From the NCBI RefSeq assembly GCF_000972385.1, contig NZ_JXTE01000059.1, positions 1 to 59,530 on the forward strand: DNA of 59,530 nt, read 5' to 3'. Under the pieces are notes generated by a model. The model was given only the letters and a program-made list of their open reading frames with translations, did not search any database and was not told the origin of the DNA. Positions 1-9,171 of this stretch are shown piece by piece; position 1 is the stretch's first letter, and every line of letters begins with the position of its first letter. This DNA comes from Streptomyces sp. WM6386. Lineage in GTDB: Bacteria; Actinomycetota; Actinomycetes; Streptomycetales; Streptomycetaceae. The position numbers were made by a program, and so were the translations under genes.

Positions 1-1236
1 CCCGCGGACTCCCCCCACACCCACCCCGACCGCACCCTCGCCCACTCCGGCACGGCCAGGAGCCGCCCGCCCCGCCGCCAGAAAGACCCCGGCGGCGGAC
101 TCCTCATGGGACGCCCCTTCGGCGTGCCCGTCTACGTCGCGCCCAGCTGGTTCCTCGTCGCGGCCCTCATCACCTGGGTGTTCGGCGGCCAGCTGGACCG
201 CGTCCTGCCCGAGCTCGGCGCCGCCCGCTACCTCGTATCGCTCTTCTTCGCGGTCGCCTTCTACGCCTCCGTGCTCGTGCACGAACTCGCCCACACCGTC
301 GCCGCCCTGCGCTTCAAGCTGCCCGTACGCCGCATCCAGCTCCAGTTCTTCGGCGGCGTCTCCGAGATCGAGAAGGAAGCCGAGACCCCGGGCCGGGAGT
401 TCGTCCTGGCCTTCGTCGGCCCACTCCTCTCCCTCGTCCTCGCCGGCCTCTTCTACCTCGCCATGCAGCCCGTGGAACCCGGCACCGTCCCCGGCGTCCT
501 GCTGGCCGGCCTGATGATCTCCAACCTCATCGTGGCCGCCTTCAACCTCCTGCCCGGCCTCCCCCTCGACGGCGGCCGCATGCTCCGCGCGGTCGTCTGG
601 AAGATCACCGGCAAGCCCATGAGCGGCACCATCGCCGCCGCCTGGGTCGGCCGCGCCCTCGCCGTCTCCGTCCTCATCGGCCTCCCCCTGCTCACCCAGT
701 CCGGAGCACTCGGCTCCAACGCCGAGGACAACGTCGGCATGGACACCGTGATGGACGCCCTGCTCGCCGCCATCCTCGCCGCGATCATCTGGACCGGCGC
801 CGGCAACAGCCTCCGCATGGCCCGCCTGCGCGAACACCTCCCCGAACTACGCGCCCGCAACCTCACCCGCCGCGCCGTCCCGGTCGAGACGGACACCCCG
901 CTCTCGGAGGCCCTGCGCCGCGCCAACGAAGCAGGCGCCCGCGCCCTGGTCGTCGTCGACGCCGACGGCGAACCCCTCTCCCTCGTCCGCGAGGCCGCCA
1001 TCGTCGGCGTCCCCGAACACCGCCGCCCCTGGGTCGCCGTCAGCGGCCTCGCCCAAGACCTCACCGACGGCATGCGCGTCTCCGTGGAACTCGCCGGCGA
1101 GGACCTCCTGGACACCCTGCGCGCCACCCCCGCCACCGAGTACCTGGTGGTGGAGGAGACCGGAGAGATCTACGGCGTCCTCTCCGCCGCCGACGTCGAG
1201 CGCGCCTTCGTCAAGGCCATGGCCCGCCCCAACTGA
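1..1236 (+). CDS. Site-2 protease family intramembrane metalloprotease with C-terminal CBS region (5' end outside window)
   Basis: Membrane zinc protease of the M50 (Rip/SpoIVFB-like) family, expected to cut membrane-embedded substrates such as anti-sigma factors. Counting from the Met at 106, the zinc motif HELAH lies at residues 59-63 and the second metal motif, NLLPGLPLDGG, near residue 150; hydrophobic segments surround both. The C-terminal third (about residues 250-370) looks like a CBS-pair regulatory domain. The frame stays open from base 1 to 106 with in-frame codons ending RQKDPGGGLL before MGRPFGV, and streptomycete homologues as I recall them have such an extension, so the true start is probably upstream of the window. 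It ends 46 bases before trmI, which has its own promoter. Substrate unknown. Confident on family, not on the start. Confidence 0.88.
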   Translation, partial: PADSPHTHPDRTLAHSGTARSRPPRRQKDPGGGLLMGRPFGVPVYVAPSWFLVAALITWVFGGQLDRVLPELGAARYLVSLFFAVAFYASVLVHELAHTVAALRFKLPVRRIQLQFFGGVSEIEKEAETPGREFVLAFVGPLLSLVLAGLFYLAMQPVEPGTVPGVLLAGLMISNLIVAAFNLLPGLPLDGGRMLRAVVWKITGKPMSGTIAAAWVGRALAVSVLIGLPLLTQSGALGSNAEDNVGMDTVMDALLAAILAAIIWTGAGNSLRMARLREHLPELRARNLTRRAVPVETDTPLSEALRRANEAGARALVVVDADGEPLSLVREAAIVGVPEHRRPWVAVSGLAQDLTDGMRVSVELAGEDLLDTLRATPATEYLVVEETGEIYGVLSAADVERAFVKAMARPN

Positions 1237-1270
1237 AATCCAAGTGGTCGGCGCCCTCCACAAACCCCGG

Positions 1271-1276
1271 TAGTCT
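1271..1276 (+). promoter_or_regulatory. -10 element for leaderless trmI
   Basis: TAGTCT matches the actinobacterial TANNNT -10 consensus and ends 6 bases before the trmI ATG at 1283. No Shine-Dalgarno sequence lies in between, so transcription probably starts at or next to the A of ATG. No convincing -35 was seen. Confidence 0.55.
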
Positions 1277-1282
1277 GTTCAC

Positions 1283-2185
1283 ATGTCCGAACCGACCGGT
1301 GCCGCCCGCAGGCGCGGGCCCTTCAAGGTCGGGGACCAGGTTCAGCTGACCGACCCCAAGGGCCGCCACTACACGTTCACGCTCGAGGCCGGGAAGAACT
1401 TCCACACCCACAAGGGTTCCTTCCCGCACGACGAACTGATCGGTGCTCCCGAGGGCAGCGTTGTCCGCACCACCGGGAACGTCGCCTACCTCGCGCTGCG
1501 CCCCCTGCTCCCCGACTACGTCCTGTCCATGCCCCGCGGCGCAGCCGTCGTCTACCCGAAGGACGCGGGGCAGATCCTCGCCTTCGCAGACATCTTCCCC
1601 GGCGCCCGCGTCGTCGAAGCCGGCGTCGGCTCCGGCTCGCTCAGCAGCTTCCTGCTGCGCGCCATCGGCGACCAGGGCATGCTGCACAGCTACGAGCGCC
1701 GCGAGGACTTCGCGGAGATCGCCCAGCAGAACGTGGAGCGCTACTTCGGCGGCCCGCACCCCGCCTGGCAGCTCACCGTCGGCGACCTCCAGGACAACCT
1801 GTCCGACACCGACGTCGACCGCGTCATCCTCGACATGCTCGCCCCCTGGGAATGCCTGGAAGCCGTCTCCAAGGCGCTGGTCCCCGGCGGCATCCTCTGC
1901 TGCTACGTCGCGACCACCACCCAGCTCGCCCGGACCGTCGAATCCATCCGCGAGATCGGCAGCTTCAACGAGCCGACCTCCTGGGAATCGATGATCCGCA
2001 ACTGGCACGTCGAAGGCCTGGCCGTCCGCCCCGACCACCGGATGATCGGCCACACCGGGTTCCTCCTCACCGCCCGCCGCCTCGCGGACGGCGTCGAGCC
2101 GCCCATGCGCCGCCGCCGCCCCGCCAAGGGCGCCTACGGCGAGGACTACACCGGACCGAACGCCGACGGAGGCTCCGGCCGCTGA
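1283..2185 (+). CDS. trmI: tRNA (adenine-58-N1)-methyltransferase TrmI
   Basis: SAM-dependent enzyme that methylates N1 of A58 in the T-loop of tRNAs. The 300-residue length fits the bacterial/archaeal TrmI family. The N-terminal small beta domain precedes a Rossmann fold with SAM motif EAGVGSGSL at residues 112-120 and the catalytic-region motif VILDMLAPWE near 180-190. The start is the ATG six bases after a TANNNT element, predicting a leaderless mRNA. It lies just upstream of the ferredoxin/arc genes, a neighbourhood conserved in actinobacteria as far as I recall. The C-terminus is basic (RRRRPAKGAY). A strong hairpin follows the gene. Confidence 0.93.
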   Translation: MSEPTGAARRRGPFKVGDQVQLTDPKGRHYTFTLEAGKNFHTHKGSFPHDELIGAPEGSVVRTTGNVAYLALRPLLPDYVLSMPRGAAVVYPKDAGQILAFADIFPGARVVEAGVGSGSLSSFLLRAIGDQGMLHSYERREDFAEIAQQNVERYFGGPHPAWQLTVGDLQDNLSDTDVDRVILDMLAPWECLEAVSKALVPGGILCCYVATTTQLARTVESIREIGSFNEPTSWESMIRNWHVEGLAVRPDHRMIGHTGFLLTARRLADGVEPPMRRRRPAKGAYGEDYTGPNADGGSGR

Positions 2186-2212
2186 GACGGCCCCGTGCCG
2201 CGTACAACGCAA

Positions 2213-2268
2213 CGGCGCCGTGACCGAGTTCCCGACAGTCTCCCGGAACTCGGCCACGGCGCCCTTTC
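2213..2268 (+). terminator. Rho-independent-like terminator after trmI
   Basis: Arms 2214-2232 and 2245-2263 pair over 19 bp with a single mismatch around a 12-base loop and are followed by CTTTCATT. It isolates trmI from the secreted-protein gene downstream. Confidence 0.75.
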
Positions 2269-2398
2269 ATTGACACCGCACCAGAAAACGCAAGGCCGCG
2301 AGCCGACAAGCACCGCCCCCGCCGTTCCGCCGCGCTGTGACGTGTGGCACCATGCTGGCCACCCCCACCGGCACCAGCCCTCTCGGGAGTCACCCTCA

Positions 2399-2977
2399 GT
2401 GCAGCAATCCGCGGTCCCGGAACTCGCTCACACCCACACCCGCCCCATCCACTGGGTCGCCACCGCCACGGCAGTCGCCGGCGTCATAGCGTTCTCCTCG
2501 GTGCTCCAGCCCAATCCGGCCACGGCCGCCCAGGCCGCCGGCCCCCAGTCACACAGCGCCCCCACCACCATCACCGCCCCCGACCCCACCGCCGTCGACT
2601 TCCCGATCGAATGCGGCCCGGTCAAGGCACTGGTGGTGAAGAAGGCCTCCGGCGACCTCGACGGCGACGGCAGGCCCGAGACCGTGGCGGTCGTCCACTG
2701 CGACGCCCCCATGGGCACCCCACCCGACGGCGTCTACGTCCTCACCCAGGCCGCCGACGCCAAGACCCCGCGCGTCGTGGCGACCCTCGTGGACCCCAAG
2801 GACCGCATCACCGTCAAGACTCTCACGGTCTCCGACGCAACGGTCGCCGCCGACATGGTCGGCTACTCCTCCGACTCCGTACCCAGTTGCTGCCCCGACG
2901 TGAACACAAGCGCCAAGTGGCAGTGGAAGGACGGCGCGTTCGTCCGCTCCACACCCGCAGGCGCCCACAGCGTCTGA
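2399..2977 (+). CDS. Small predicted secreted protein of unknown function
   Basis: 192 residues. I chose the GTG at 2399 because GGGAG lies 9 bases upstream and because it places a hydrophobic segment (about residues 18-34) followed by ATAAQA, a plausible signal-peptidase site, at the N-terminus. The mature part has VVKKASGDLDGDGRPETVAVVHC, an Asp-rich DxDGDG stretch like FG-GAP/VCBS calcium-binding repeats, and later a CC pair (PSCCPDVNT). It ends 23 bases from the convergent ferredoxin gene. Earlier in-frame starts lie inside the trmI terminator and are unlikely. Function not recognised. Confidence 0.7.
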   Translation: MQQSAVPELAHTHTRPIHWVATATAVAGVIAFSSVLQPNPATAAQAAGPQSHSAPTTITAPDPTAVDFPIECGPVKALVVKKASGDLDGDGRPETVAVVHCDAPMGTPPDGVYVLTQAADAKTPRVVATLVDPKDRITVKTLTVSDATVAADMVGYSSDSVPSCCPDVNTSAKWQWKDGAFVRSTPAGAHSV

Positions 2978-3000
2978 TACGCGCGCAGGGCCCCGACGAC

Positions 3001-3306
3001 TCAATCCGCCTCGGGCCCGTAGACCTCGACCAGGTCCGACACCCGGCGCACATGGATGCACTCGCCAGGACACTCCTTGGCCGAGTCCACCACGTCCGTC
3101 AGCAACGGCAGCGGCACCGGCGTCGTCGCGCCCTTGGCCTGCAACAGCTCGTCGCCCGCGCCCTTCACATAGGCCAGACCGTCGATGTCCAGCTCGAACA
3201 CCTCGGGCGCGTACTGCGCACAGATGCCGTCGCCGGTACAGAGATCCTGATCGATCCAGACCTCGAGAGCCTCACCGTCGGCCACGGCTTCCTGCTGCAC
3301 GCTCAT
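3001..3306 (-). CDS. Small ferredoxin with CxxDxxC cluster motif
   Basis: 101-residue soluble electron carrier. Visible ligands are C23-x2-D26-x2-C29 and, near the C-terminus, CPGEC (C79, C83). Asp replaces the second Cys of the usual motif, as in Pyrococcus furiosus ferredoxin, which can hold either a [3Fe-4S] cluster or an Asp-ligated [4Fe-4S] cluster. Its partner is unknown; P450s and oxidoreductases are usual for this class in Streptomyces. It is encoded divergently from arc and convergently with the secreted-protein gene. The ATG at 3306 has GGAG only two bases away; the GTG at 3300 has better spacing (AGGAG, 8 bases), so the protein may be two residues shorter. Confidence 0.9.
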   Translation of the reverse strand: MSVQQEAVADGEALEVWIDQDLCTGDGICAQYAPEVFELDIDGLAYVKGAGDELLQAKGATTPVPLPLLTDVVDSAKECPGECIHVRRVSDLVEVYGPEAD

Positions 3307-3740
3307 GTCTCCTGCCCCATCGGATGCTGAACACCCACGACCCTACCCCCGGCCACCCGCGCCCGACCGGCCCTCGCAAGACGGCCCGGACAGTGACACG
3401 TCCCACCCGTCCGTACACGCTCCGTCAACGAACTCAAGACGTGAACGAGCCGCACCGGAGCCCCGGCGGAGCGGACCACAGGCGTCCGAGCCGCCGTTCC
3501 ACGGCCTCCCGACCGGCGACGCTGTGGGCAACTCGGGCCCACCGTGGAAGATTTCGAGCACTCCGACCTTGGAACAGTCCGCTTCTGAAGCACGTTCACT
3601 GGGTATCCACACGGCGTAGAGGGATGGCGCAGGGTGACCGACGACACACCTTGACACTCATGGTGATCTAGGGGTTTCAATCGACACCCACCCAGGTAGG
3701 GTCTGGAAGCGTCCAGCTCCCCTTGGAGGAGGTGAGGACC
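3307..3740. other. Divergent intergenic region between ferredoxin and arc
   Basis: About 430 bases without a credible gene; the small open frames on both strands lack coding character and ribosome sites. It holds a TAGGGT on the minus strand about 30-40 bases before the ferredoxin start and the arc promoter candidate at 3675-3702. TTGACA at 3651 has no well-spaced -10. Confidence 0.6.
3675..3702 (+). promoter_or_regulatory. Candidate arc promoter
   Basis: TTTCAA (3675-3680), a 16-base spacer, then TAGGGT (3697-3702), giving a leader of about 30 bases with the strong GGAGGAGG ribosome site before the GTG at 3741. The -10 fits the streptomycete TAGgnT pattern; the -35 is only partly consensus. 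Confidence 0.4.
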
Positions 3741-5507
3741 GTGGCAGCCCACGACGACGACATGAACCGCGGCATCCGCCCGGGACGAGGGTCCGACGAC
3801 CCGGCCGGGCAGATTGCCTACCTTGAGCAGGAGATCGCCGTCCTGCGACGCAAGCTCGCCGACTCTCCGCGGCACACGAGAATTCTCGAAGAGCGGATCG
3901 TCGAACTGCAGACCAATCTGGCCGGCGTGTCCGCCCAGAACGAGCGACTCGCCAACACACTCCGCGAGGCCCGCGACCAGATCGTGGCCCTCAAGGAGGA
4001 AGTCGACCGGCTCGCACAGCCCCCGGCCGGCTTCGGTGTCTTCCTGCAGGCCAACGAGGACGGCACCGCCGACATCTTCACCGGAGGACGCAAACTCCGG
4101 GTCAACGTCAGCCCCAGCGTCGAACTCGAAGAACTCCGGCGCGGCCAGGAACTGATGCTCAACGAAGCACTCAACGTGGTCGAGGCCATGGAGTTCGAGA
4201 GCGTCGGCGACATCGTCACCCTCAAGGAGATCCTCGAGGACGGCGAACGCGCACTGGTGCAAGGGCACACCGACGAGGAGAGGGTGGTACGGCTCGCCGA
4301 GCCACTGCTGGACGTAGTCATCCGTCCCGGCGACGCCCTGCTCCTCGAACCCCGTTCCGGATATGTCTACGAAGTCGTACCCAAGAGCGAGGTCGAGGAA
4401 CTCGTCCTCGAAGAGGTCCCGGACATCGGCTACGAGCAGATCGGCGGTCTGGGCGGCCAGATCGAGGCCATCCGCGACGCGGTCGAGCTCCCGTACCTCT
4501 ACCCCGACCTGTTCAAGGAGCACGAACTGCGGCCGCCCAAGGGCGTCCTGCTCTACGGACCCCCCGGATGCGGCAAGACGCTCATCGCCAAGGCCGTCGC
4601 CAACTCGCTCGCCAAGAAGGTCGCCGAAGTGACCGGGCAGGCCACGGGCAAGAGCTTCTTCCTCAACATCAAGGGCCCCGAACTCCTCAACAAGTACGTC
4701 GGCGAGACCGAGCGACAGATCCGCCTCGTCTTCCAGCGTGCACGTGAGAAGGCCTCCGAGGGCACACCCGTCATCGTCTTCTTCGACGAGATGGAATCCC
4801 TCTTCCGCACCCGCGGCTCCGGTGTCAGCTCGGACGTGGAGAACACCATCGTCCCGCAGCTGCTCGCCGAGATCGACGGCGTGGAAGGCCTGCAGAACGT
4901 GGTCGTGATCGGCGCCTCCAACCGCGAGGACATGATCGACCCCGCCATCCTGCGCCCCGGCCGCCTGGACGTGAAGATCAAGATCGAGCGTCCCGACGCC
5001 GAGGCCGCCAAGGACATCTTCGGCAAGTACCTGACCGAGCGCCTCCCGCTGCACTCCGACGACGTCGGCGAGCACGGCGGCAGCAGGTCCACCACGGTCC
5101 AGAGCATGATCCAGACCGCCGTGGAACACATGTACGCGGAGTCCGAGGAAAACCGCTTCCTGGAAGTCACCTACGCCAACGGCGACAAGGAAGTCCTCTA
5201 CTTCAAGGACTTCAACTCCGGCGCCATGATCGAGAACATCGTGGGCCGCGCCAAGAAGATGGCGATCAAGGACTTCCTCGACCACAACGCCAAGGGCCTT
5301 CGCGTCTCCCACCTCCTCCAGGCCTGCGTGGACGAGTTCAAGGAGAACGAGGACCTGCCCAACACCACCAACCCGGACGACTGGGCCCGGATCTCCGGAA
5401 AGAAGGGCGAACGGATCGTCTACATCCGTACCCTCATCACCGGAAAGCAGGGCGCCGACACCGGACGCTCCATCGACACGGTGGCCAACACCGGTCAGTA
5501 CCTGTAA
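3741..5507 (+). CDS. arc: Proteasomal AAA+ ATPase Arc/Mpa
   Basis: Hexameric ATPase that captures pupylated proteins, unfolds them and feeds them to the 20S core. 588 residues from GTG 3741, chosen for the GGAGGAGGTGAGG ribosome site directly upstream. A coiled coil at about 24-92 is the Pup-binding segment, followed by the two OB-fold interdomain region (about 96-225). The AAA domain has Walker A GPPGCGKT at 273-280 and Walker B VIVFFDE ending at 350. The C-terminus is GQYL, the penultimate-Tyr tail that docks Mpa onto the alpha ring. It heads the Pup-proteasome locus, followed by a terminator and then dop. Start and identity are near certain. Confidence 0.98.
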   Translation: MAAHDDDMNRGIRPGRGSDDPAGQIAYLEQEIAVLRRKLADSPRHTRILEERIVELQTNLAGVSAQNERLANTLREARDQIVALKEEVDRLAQPPAGFGVFLQANEDGTADIFTGGRKLRVNVSPSVELEELRRGQELMLNEALNVVEAMEFESVGDIVTLKEILEDGERALVQGHTDEERVVRLAEPLLDVVIRPGDALLLEPRSGYVYEVVPKSEVEELVLEEVPDIGYEQIGGLGGQIEAIRDAVELPYLYPDLFKEHELRPPKGVLLYGPPGCGKTLIAKAVANSLAKKVAEVTGQATGKSFFLNIKGPELLNKYVGETERQIRLVFQRAREKASEGTPVIVFFDEMESLFRTRGSGVSSDVENTIVPQLLAEIDGVEGLQNVVVIGASNREDMIDPAILRPGRLDVKIKIERPDAEAAKDIFGKYLTERLPLHSDDVGEHGGSRSTTVQSMIQTAVEHMYAESEENRFLEVTYANGDKEVLYFKDFNSGAMIENIVGRAKKMAIKDFLDHNAKGLRVSHLLQACVDEFKENEDLPNTTNPDDWARISGKKGERIVYIRTLITGKQGADTGRSIDTVANTGQYL

Positions 5508-5515
5508 AAGCGGGG

Positions 5516-5559
5516 CGGCTGCGGGTGCCCTCACCGGGTACCCGCAGCCGACTGTTTTT
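5516..5559 (+). terminator. Intrinsic terminator after arc
   Basis: Arms 5516-5530 and 5536-5550 form a 15-bp stem with one G-U pair and a 5-base loop, followed by ACTGTTTTT. It separates arc transcription from dop. Confidence 0.88.
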
Positions 5560-5752
5560 CAGGCAACTAACCGGAACAAGAGGCGTGCAAGGCAATGACG
5601 CAAATGATCTCCCCACCAGCGCAAAGCCGTTCTAGGCTCTTCGGTACCGCCGAGTCGCGCAGTGCGGGGACGGGCACCGCACACGCACCGGAGCGCCAGC
5701 GGTACTTGAGCGCCGCCCCCGACCGAGGGCGCCGCCGGGCAAGGAGGGCCGC

Positions 5753-7264
5753 ATGACTGTACGGCGAGTAATGGGCATCGAGACGGAGTACGGGATCTCC
5801 GTCCCCGGCCACCCCAACGCCAATGCCATGCTCACCTCGTCCCAGATCGTCAACGCCTACGCGGCGGCGATGCACCGGGCCCGACGGGCCCGCTGGGACT
5901 TCGAGGAGGAGAACCCGCTGCGGGACGCGCGGGGCTTCGACCTCGCCCGCGAATCCGCCGACTCCAGCCAGCTCACCGACGAGGACATCGGCCTCGCCAA
6001 CGTCATCCTCACCAACGGCGCACGCCTGTACGTCGACCACGCACACCCCGAGTACAGCGCCCCCGAGGTCACCAACCCACGCGACGCCGTCCTCTGGGAC
6101 AAAGCCGGCGAGCGCATCATGGCGGAAGCCGCCGAGCGCGCGGCACAGCTCCCCGGCGCCCAGCCGATCCACCTCTACAAGAACAACACCGACAACAAGG
6201 GCGCCTCCTACGGCACGCACGAGAACTACCTGATGAAGCGGGAAACCCCCTTCTCGGACATCGTGCGCCACCTCACCCCCTTCTTCGTCTCCCGCCAGGT
6301 CTTCGCCGGAGCCGGCCGCGTCGGCATCGGCCAGGACGGCCACGAACACGGCTTCCAGATCAGCCAGCGCGCCGACTACTTCGAGGTCGAGGTCGGCCTC
6401 GAGACCACCCTCAAGCGCCCCATCATCAACACCCGCGACGAGCCGCACGCGGACGCCGAGAAGTACCGCCGCCTCCACGTGATCATCGGCGACGCGAACC
6501 TCTCGGAGATCTCCACCTACCTCAAGCTCGGCACCACGGCCCTGGTGCTGTCCATGATCGAGGACGGTTTCATCGCCGTCGACCTGGCGGTGGACCAGCC
6601 CGTACGCACCCTCCACCAGGTCTCCCACGACCCGACGCTCCAACGCCTGGTCACCCTCCGCAGCGGCCGCACACTCACCGCGGTCCAGCTGCAGATGGAG
6701 TACTTCGAGCTCTCCCGCAAGTACGTGGAGGAGCGCTTCGGCGCGGACGCCGATGAGCAGACCAAGGACGTCCTGGCCCGCTGGGAGGACACTCTCAACC
6801 GGCTCGAGAACGACCCCATGAGCCTCGCCGGCGAGCTGGACTGGGTCGCCAAACGCGAACTCATGGAGGGCTACCGGCGCCGCGACGACCTCGACTGGGA
6901 CGCCGCGAAACTCCACCTCCTCGACCTCCAGTACGCCGACGTACGGGCCGAGAAGGGCCTCTACAACCGTCTCGCCGCCCGCGGCAGGATCAAGCGCCTC
7001 CTGGACGAGTCCGACGTCGAGCGGGCCCGTACGAAGCCGCCGGAGGACACCCGCGCGTACTTCCGGGGCCGTTGCCTCGAGCAGTACGCCGACGACGTCG
7101 CCGCGGCCTCCTGGGACTCGGTGATCTTCGATCTGCCGGGCCGGGACTCTCTGCAGCGCGTTCCAACCCTGGAACCGCTTCGCGGAACGCGTAATCACGT
7201 CAAGGAGCTCCTGGACCGCTGTCGCACCGCGGAAGACCTGGTCAGGGTCCTCTCCGGCAACTGA
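5753..7264 (+). CDS. dop: Pup deamidase/depupylase Dop
   Basis: Member of the Dop/PafA family (carboxylate-amine ligase fold). It deamidates the C-terminal Gln of Pup to Glu so that PafA can ligate it, and also removes Pup from substrates. 503 residues; ATG at 5753 with AAGGAGG upstream. The N-terminal GIETEYG carries the conserved Glu. The segment at about residues 40-80 ([16 protein letters not shown]...) is the Dop loop that PafA lacks, which separates it from its paralogue at 12378. [11 protein letters not shown] and NTRDEPHAD are family motifs. pup follows 188 bases downstream and encodes a tag that needs deamidation (it ends in Gln). Confidence 0.97.
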   Translation: MTVRRVMGIETEYGISVPGHPNANAMLTSSQIVNAYAAAMHRARRARWDFEEENPLRDARGFDLARESADSSQLTDEDIGLANVILTNGARLYVDHAHPEYSAPEVTNPRDAVLWDKAGERIMAEAAERAAQLPGAQPIHLYKNNTDNKGASYGTHENYLMKRETPFSDIVRHLTPFFVSRQVFAGAGRVGIGQDGHEHGFQISQRADYFEVEVGLETTLKRPIINTRDEPHADAEKYRRLHVIIGDANLSEISTYLKLGTTALVLSMIEDGFIAVDLAVDQPVRTLHQVSHDPTLQRLVTLRSGRTLTAVQLQMEYFELSRKYVEERFGADADEQTKDVLARWEDTLNRLENDPMSLAGELDWVAKRELMEGYRRRDDLDWDAAKLHLLDLQYADVRAEKGLYNRLAARGRIKRLLDESDVERARTKPPEDTRAYFRGRCLEQYADDVAAASWDSVIFDLPGRDSLQRVPTLEPLRGTRNHVKELLDRCRTAEDLVRVLSGN

Positions 7265-7377
7265 GCGGGTACCCGGAACGAGACCGCCGGACAGGGTGGA
7301 AATCCCATCGTCCGGGAATCATCGAGGTGGCCCCCGTACGTTGAGGAAACTGCGGGGCCGATGTCAGACCAGGCTTG

Positions 7378-7383
7378 TAGGGT
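7378..7383 (+). promoter_or_regulatory. Possible -10 element for pup
   Basis: TAGGGT lies about 70 bases before the pup ATG in the dop-pup gap. It fits TANNNT, but no matching -35 is visible. Confidence 0.3.
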
Positions 7384-7452
7384 CTGATCATCACCGATCG
7401 GCGGATAGCCGACCTGGCGACCATGTCGGGCGAAACGAGCGGGGTGAGGGTT

Positions 7453-7671
7453 ATGTCAACCAAGGACACCGGCGGCGGCCAGCAGAAGGCCACGCGTTCC
7501 ACCGAGGAAGTCGAGGAGGCGGCACCGGAGGCGGCAGCCACCGAGGACCTCAAGGAGCGCCAGGAGAAGCTGAGCGACGACGTCGACTCGGTTCTGGACG
7601 AAATCGATGATGTGCTCGAGGAGAACGCAGAGGATTTCGTGCGCTCCTTCGTGCAAAAAGGCGGGCAGTAG
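7453..7671 (+). CDS. pup: Prokaryotic ubiquitin-like protein Pup
   Basis: 72-residue, mostly disordered protein tag. The C-terminal half, LKERQEKLSDDVDSVLDEID and onward, is the helix that binds the Arc coiled coil. It ends VQKGGQ, so the encoded residue is Gln and must be converted to Glu by Dop before PafA links it to substrate lysines. The ATG at 7453 fits the family's usual start (STKDTGGGQQK); GGTGAGGG lies upstream. An earlier in-frame start at 7423 would add ten unconserved residues. It is followed by an endonuclease-like gene and then prcB. Confidence 0.97.
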   Translation: MSTKDTGGGQQKATRSTEEVEEAAPEAAATEDLKERQEKLSDDVDSVLDEIDDVLEENAEDFVRSFVQKGGQ

Positions 7672-7719
7672 GCCGCGTTTCCCTTCGAATCGAAGGCTTG
7701 TCGCTAGCGGGGGCTTCGA

Positions 7720-8313
7720 GTGGCAGAAGAGCAAGGCGTGAAGTGCTGTCCGCGGTGCAAGGAGGACAAGCCGCGGACAGCCTTCGCAAGCAACAAGGCA
7801 ATGCGTGATGGCCTGCAGGTCTACTGCCGGGACTGCGCGTCGGCGTACCACCAGGCGCGGCAAGTCGCCAAGGGGCGCAACGTTCGGCCGCGGGTGGATG
7901 TACCAGTCGGCCACAAGCACTGCCGCACGTGCGGCGAGATCAAACCGCACAGTGAGTGGACACGTAATCGCAGTGCTTCGGACGGTTTCGCGACGCTCTG
8001 CAAGTCATGCAAGGCGATCAAGGGCCGTGCGGGCCACCTGAAGCGCCATTACGGCCTCACCGAAGCCGAGCGTGACGAGATGGTCGCATCTCAGATGGGG
8101 CTCTGCGTCATCTGCCTAAAGGCTCCAGCCGTACATGTGGATCATTGCCACAAGACGGGTAGGGTCCGTGGCGTACTGTGCTTCAACTGCAATTCGGCCA
8201 TCGGCAAGTTGGGGGATGACCCCGACGCCGTCCGCCGGGCCGCCGCTTACTTGGAAGGAATCGCGTGGAAGCCAACACTCGTAGCACCGGGCGTCTACCG
8301 GCTGCCTTCCTGA
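7720..8313 (+). CDS. Recombination endonuclease VII / HNH-family protein inside the proteasome operon
   Basis: 197 residues from the GTG at 7720. Two CxxC...CxxC zinc modules lie in the N-terminal half (CPRCKEDKP...CRDC and CRTCGEIKP...CKSC). The endonuclease VII core follows: [19 protein letters not shown], then [20 protein letters not shown], with the DHCH metal/active-site motif intact. The family (phage T4 gp49-like) resolves branched DNA; HNH homing enzymes are related. Its last 49 bases overlap the start of prcB. Third-position GC looks lower than in dop or arc (GCT, CCA, GTA, CAT, GAT codons), suggesting later acquisition. A role in proteolysis is not shown; as I recall, other streptomycetes also carry it here. 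Confidence 0.88.
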   Translation: MAEEQGVKCCPRCKEDKPRTAFASNKAMRDGLQVYCRDCASAYHQARQVAKGRNVRPRVDVPVGHKHCRTCGEIKPHSEWTRNRSASDGFATLCKSCKAIKGRAGHLKRHYGLTEAERDEMVASQMGLCVICLKAPAVHVDHCHKTGRVRGVLCFNCNSAIGKLGDDPDAVRRAAAYLEGIAWKPTLVAPGVYRLPS

Positions 8314-9110
8314 CGCCTGGGTCCGCCTCTTTCATGGACTTCCTGTCCGACCACCAGCCGGAGATGCTGCCGGGCAACCGCCAACTGCCGCCGACCCAGG
8401 GCGTGATCGAGGCGCCGCACGGCACCACGATCGTCGGCGTGACCTTCCCGGGCGGGGTCGTGCTTGCCGGTGACCGGCGGGCCACGATGGGCAATGTCAT
8501 CGCGCAGCGGGACATCGAGAAGGTGTTCCCGGCGGACGAGTACTCGGCCGTCGGCATCGCCGGTACCGCTGGTCTGGCCGTGGAGATGGTGAAGCTGTTC
8601 CAGCTGGAGCTGGAGCACTTCGAGAAGGTCGAGGGGGCGCAGCTCTCGCTGGAGGGCAAGGCGAACCGGCTGTCGACCATGATCCGTTCCAACCTCGGTA
8701 TGGCCATGCAGGGCCTGGCCGTGGTGCCGCTCTTCGCCGGGTTCGACGTGGACCGTGGCAAGGGCCGAATCTTCTCCTACGACGTCACCGGTGGCCGCTC
8801 CGAGGAACACAACTTCGCCGCCACCGGCTCGGGCTCGATCTTTGCCCGGGGTGCGATGAAGAAGTTCTTCCATGACGGTCTGTCCGAGGCCGAGGCCACC
8901 ATGTTGGTGGTGCAGGCCTTGTATGACGCGGCTGACGACGACTCGGCGACCGGTGGTCCCGATGTCGCGCGCCGGATCTATCCGATCGTCACCGTGATCA
9001 CCGAGGACGGCTTCCGCCGGCTGACGGACGAGGAGTCCTCCGAGATCGCCCGCTCGATCCTGGAGCGGCGTCTGGAGCAGCCTGACGGTCCGCGGGCCGC
9101 GCTGCTGTAG
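8265..9110 (+). CDS. prcB: 20S proteasome subunit beta PrcB
   Basis: Catalytic beta subunit of the 20S core. 281 residues from the GTG at 8265 (GGAAGG six bases upstream). A 53-residue propeptide precedes the catalytic N-terminal Thr54 in the motif [10 protein letters not shown]; autocleavage exposes this Thr. GDRRAT, the active-site Lys/Asp region and GSGS (residues near 185) are conserved. Most propeptide codons before residue 17 lie within the upstream endonuclease gene, so the two are probably translationally coupled. prcA follows 61 bases downstream. Confidence 0.98.
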   Translation: MEANTRSTGRLPAAFLTPGSASFMDFLSDHQPEMLPGNRQLPPTQGVIEAPHGTTIVGVTFPGGVVLAGDRRATMGNVIAQRDIEKVFPADEYSAVGIAGTAGLAVEMVKLFQLELEHFEKVEGAQLSLEGKANRLSTMIRSNLGMAMQGLAVVPLFAGFDVDRGKGRIFSYDVTGGRSEEHNFAATGSGSIFARGAMKKFFHDGLSEAEATMLVVQALYDAADDDSATGGPDVARRIYPIVTVITEDGFRRLTDEESSEIARSILERRLEQPDGPRAALL

Positions 9111-9171
9111 CGGCGGATCCGGTGCTTGCAAGGTGATCGCAGTGACTTCGACAGAAAGGGACGGATAACCG

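Noticed and set aside
2195..2398. N-terminal extension of the secreted protein gene
   Set aside because: Would lie across the trmI terminator and bury the signal peptide 68 residues in; GTG 2399 has a good ribosome site.
3305..3671. Small overlapping frames in the ferredoxin-arc gap
   Set aside because: No ribosome sites and atypical codon use; the region reads as promoter DNA.
3303..5534. Long minus-strand open frame opposite arc
   Set aside because: Very high GC makes long antisense frames common. Translation is Val/Leu/Asp-biased with no domain, and arc on the other strand is certain.
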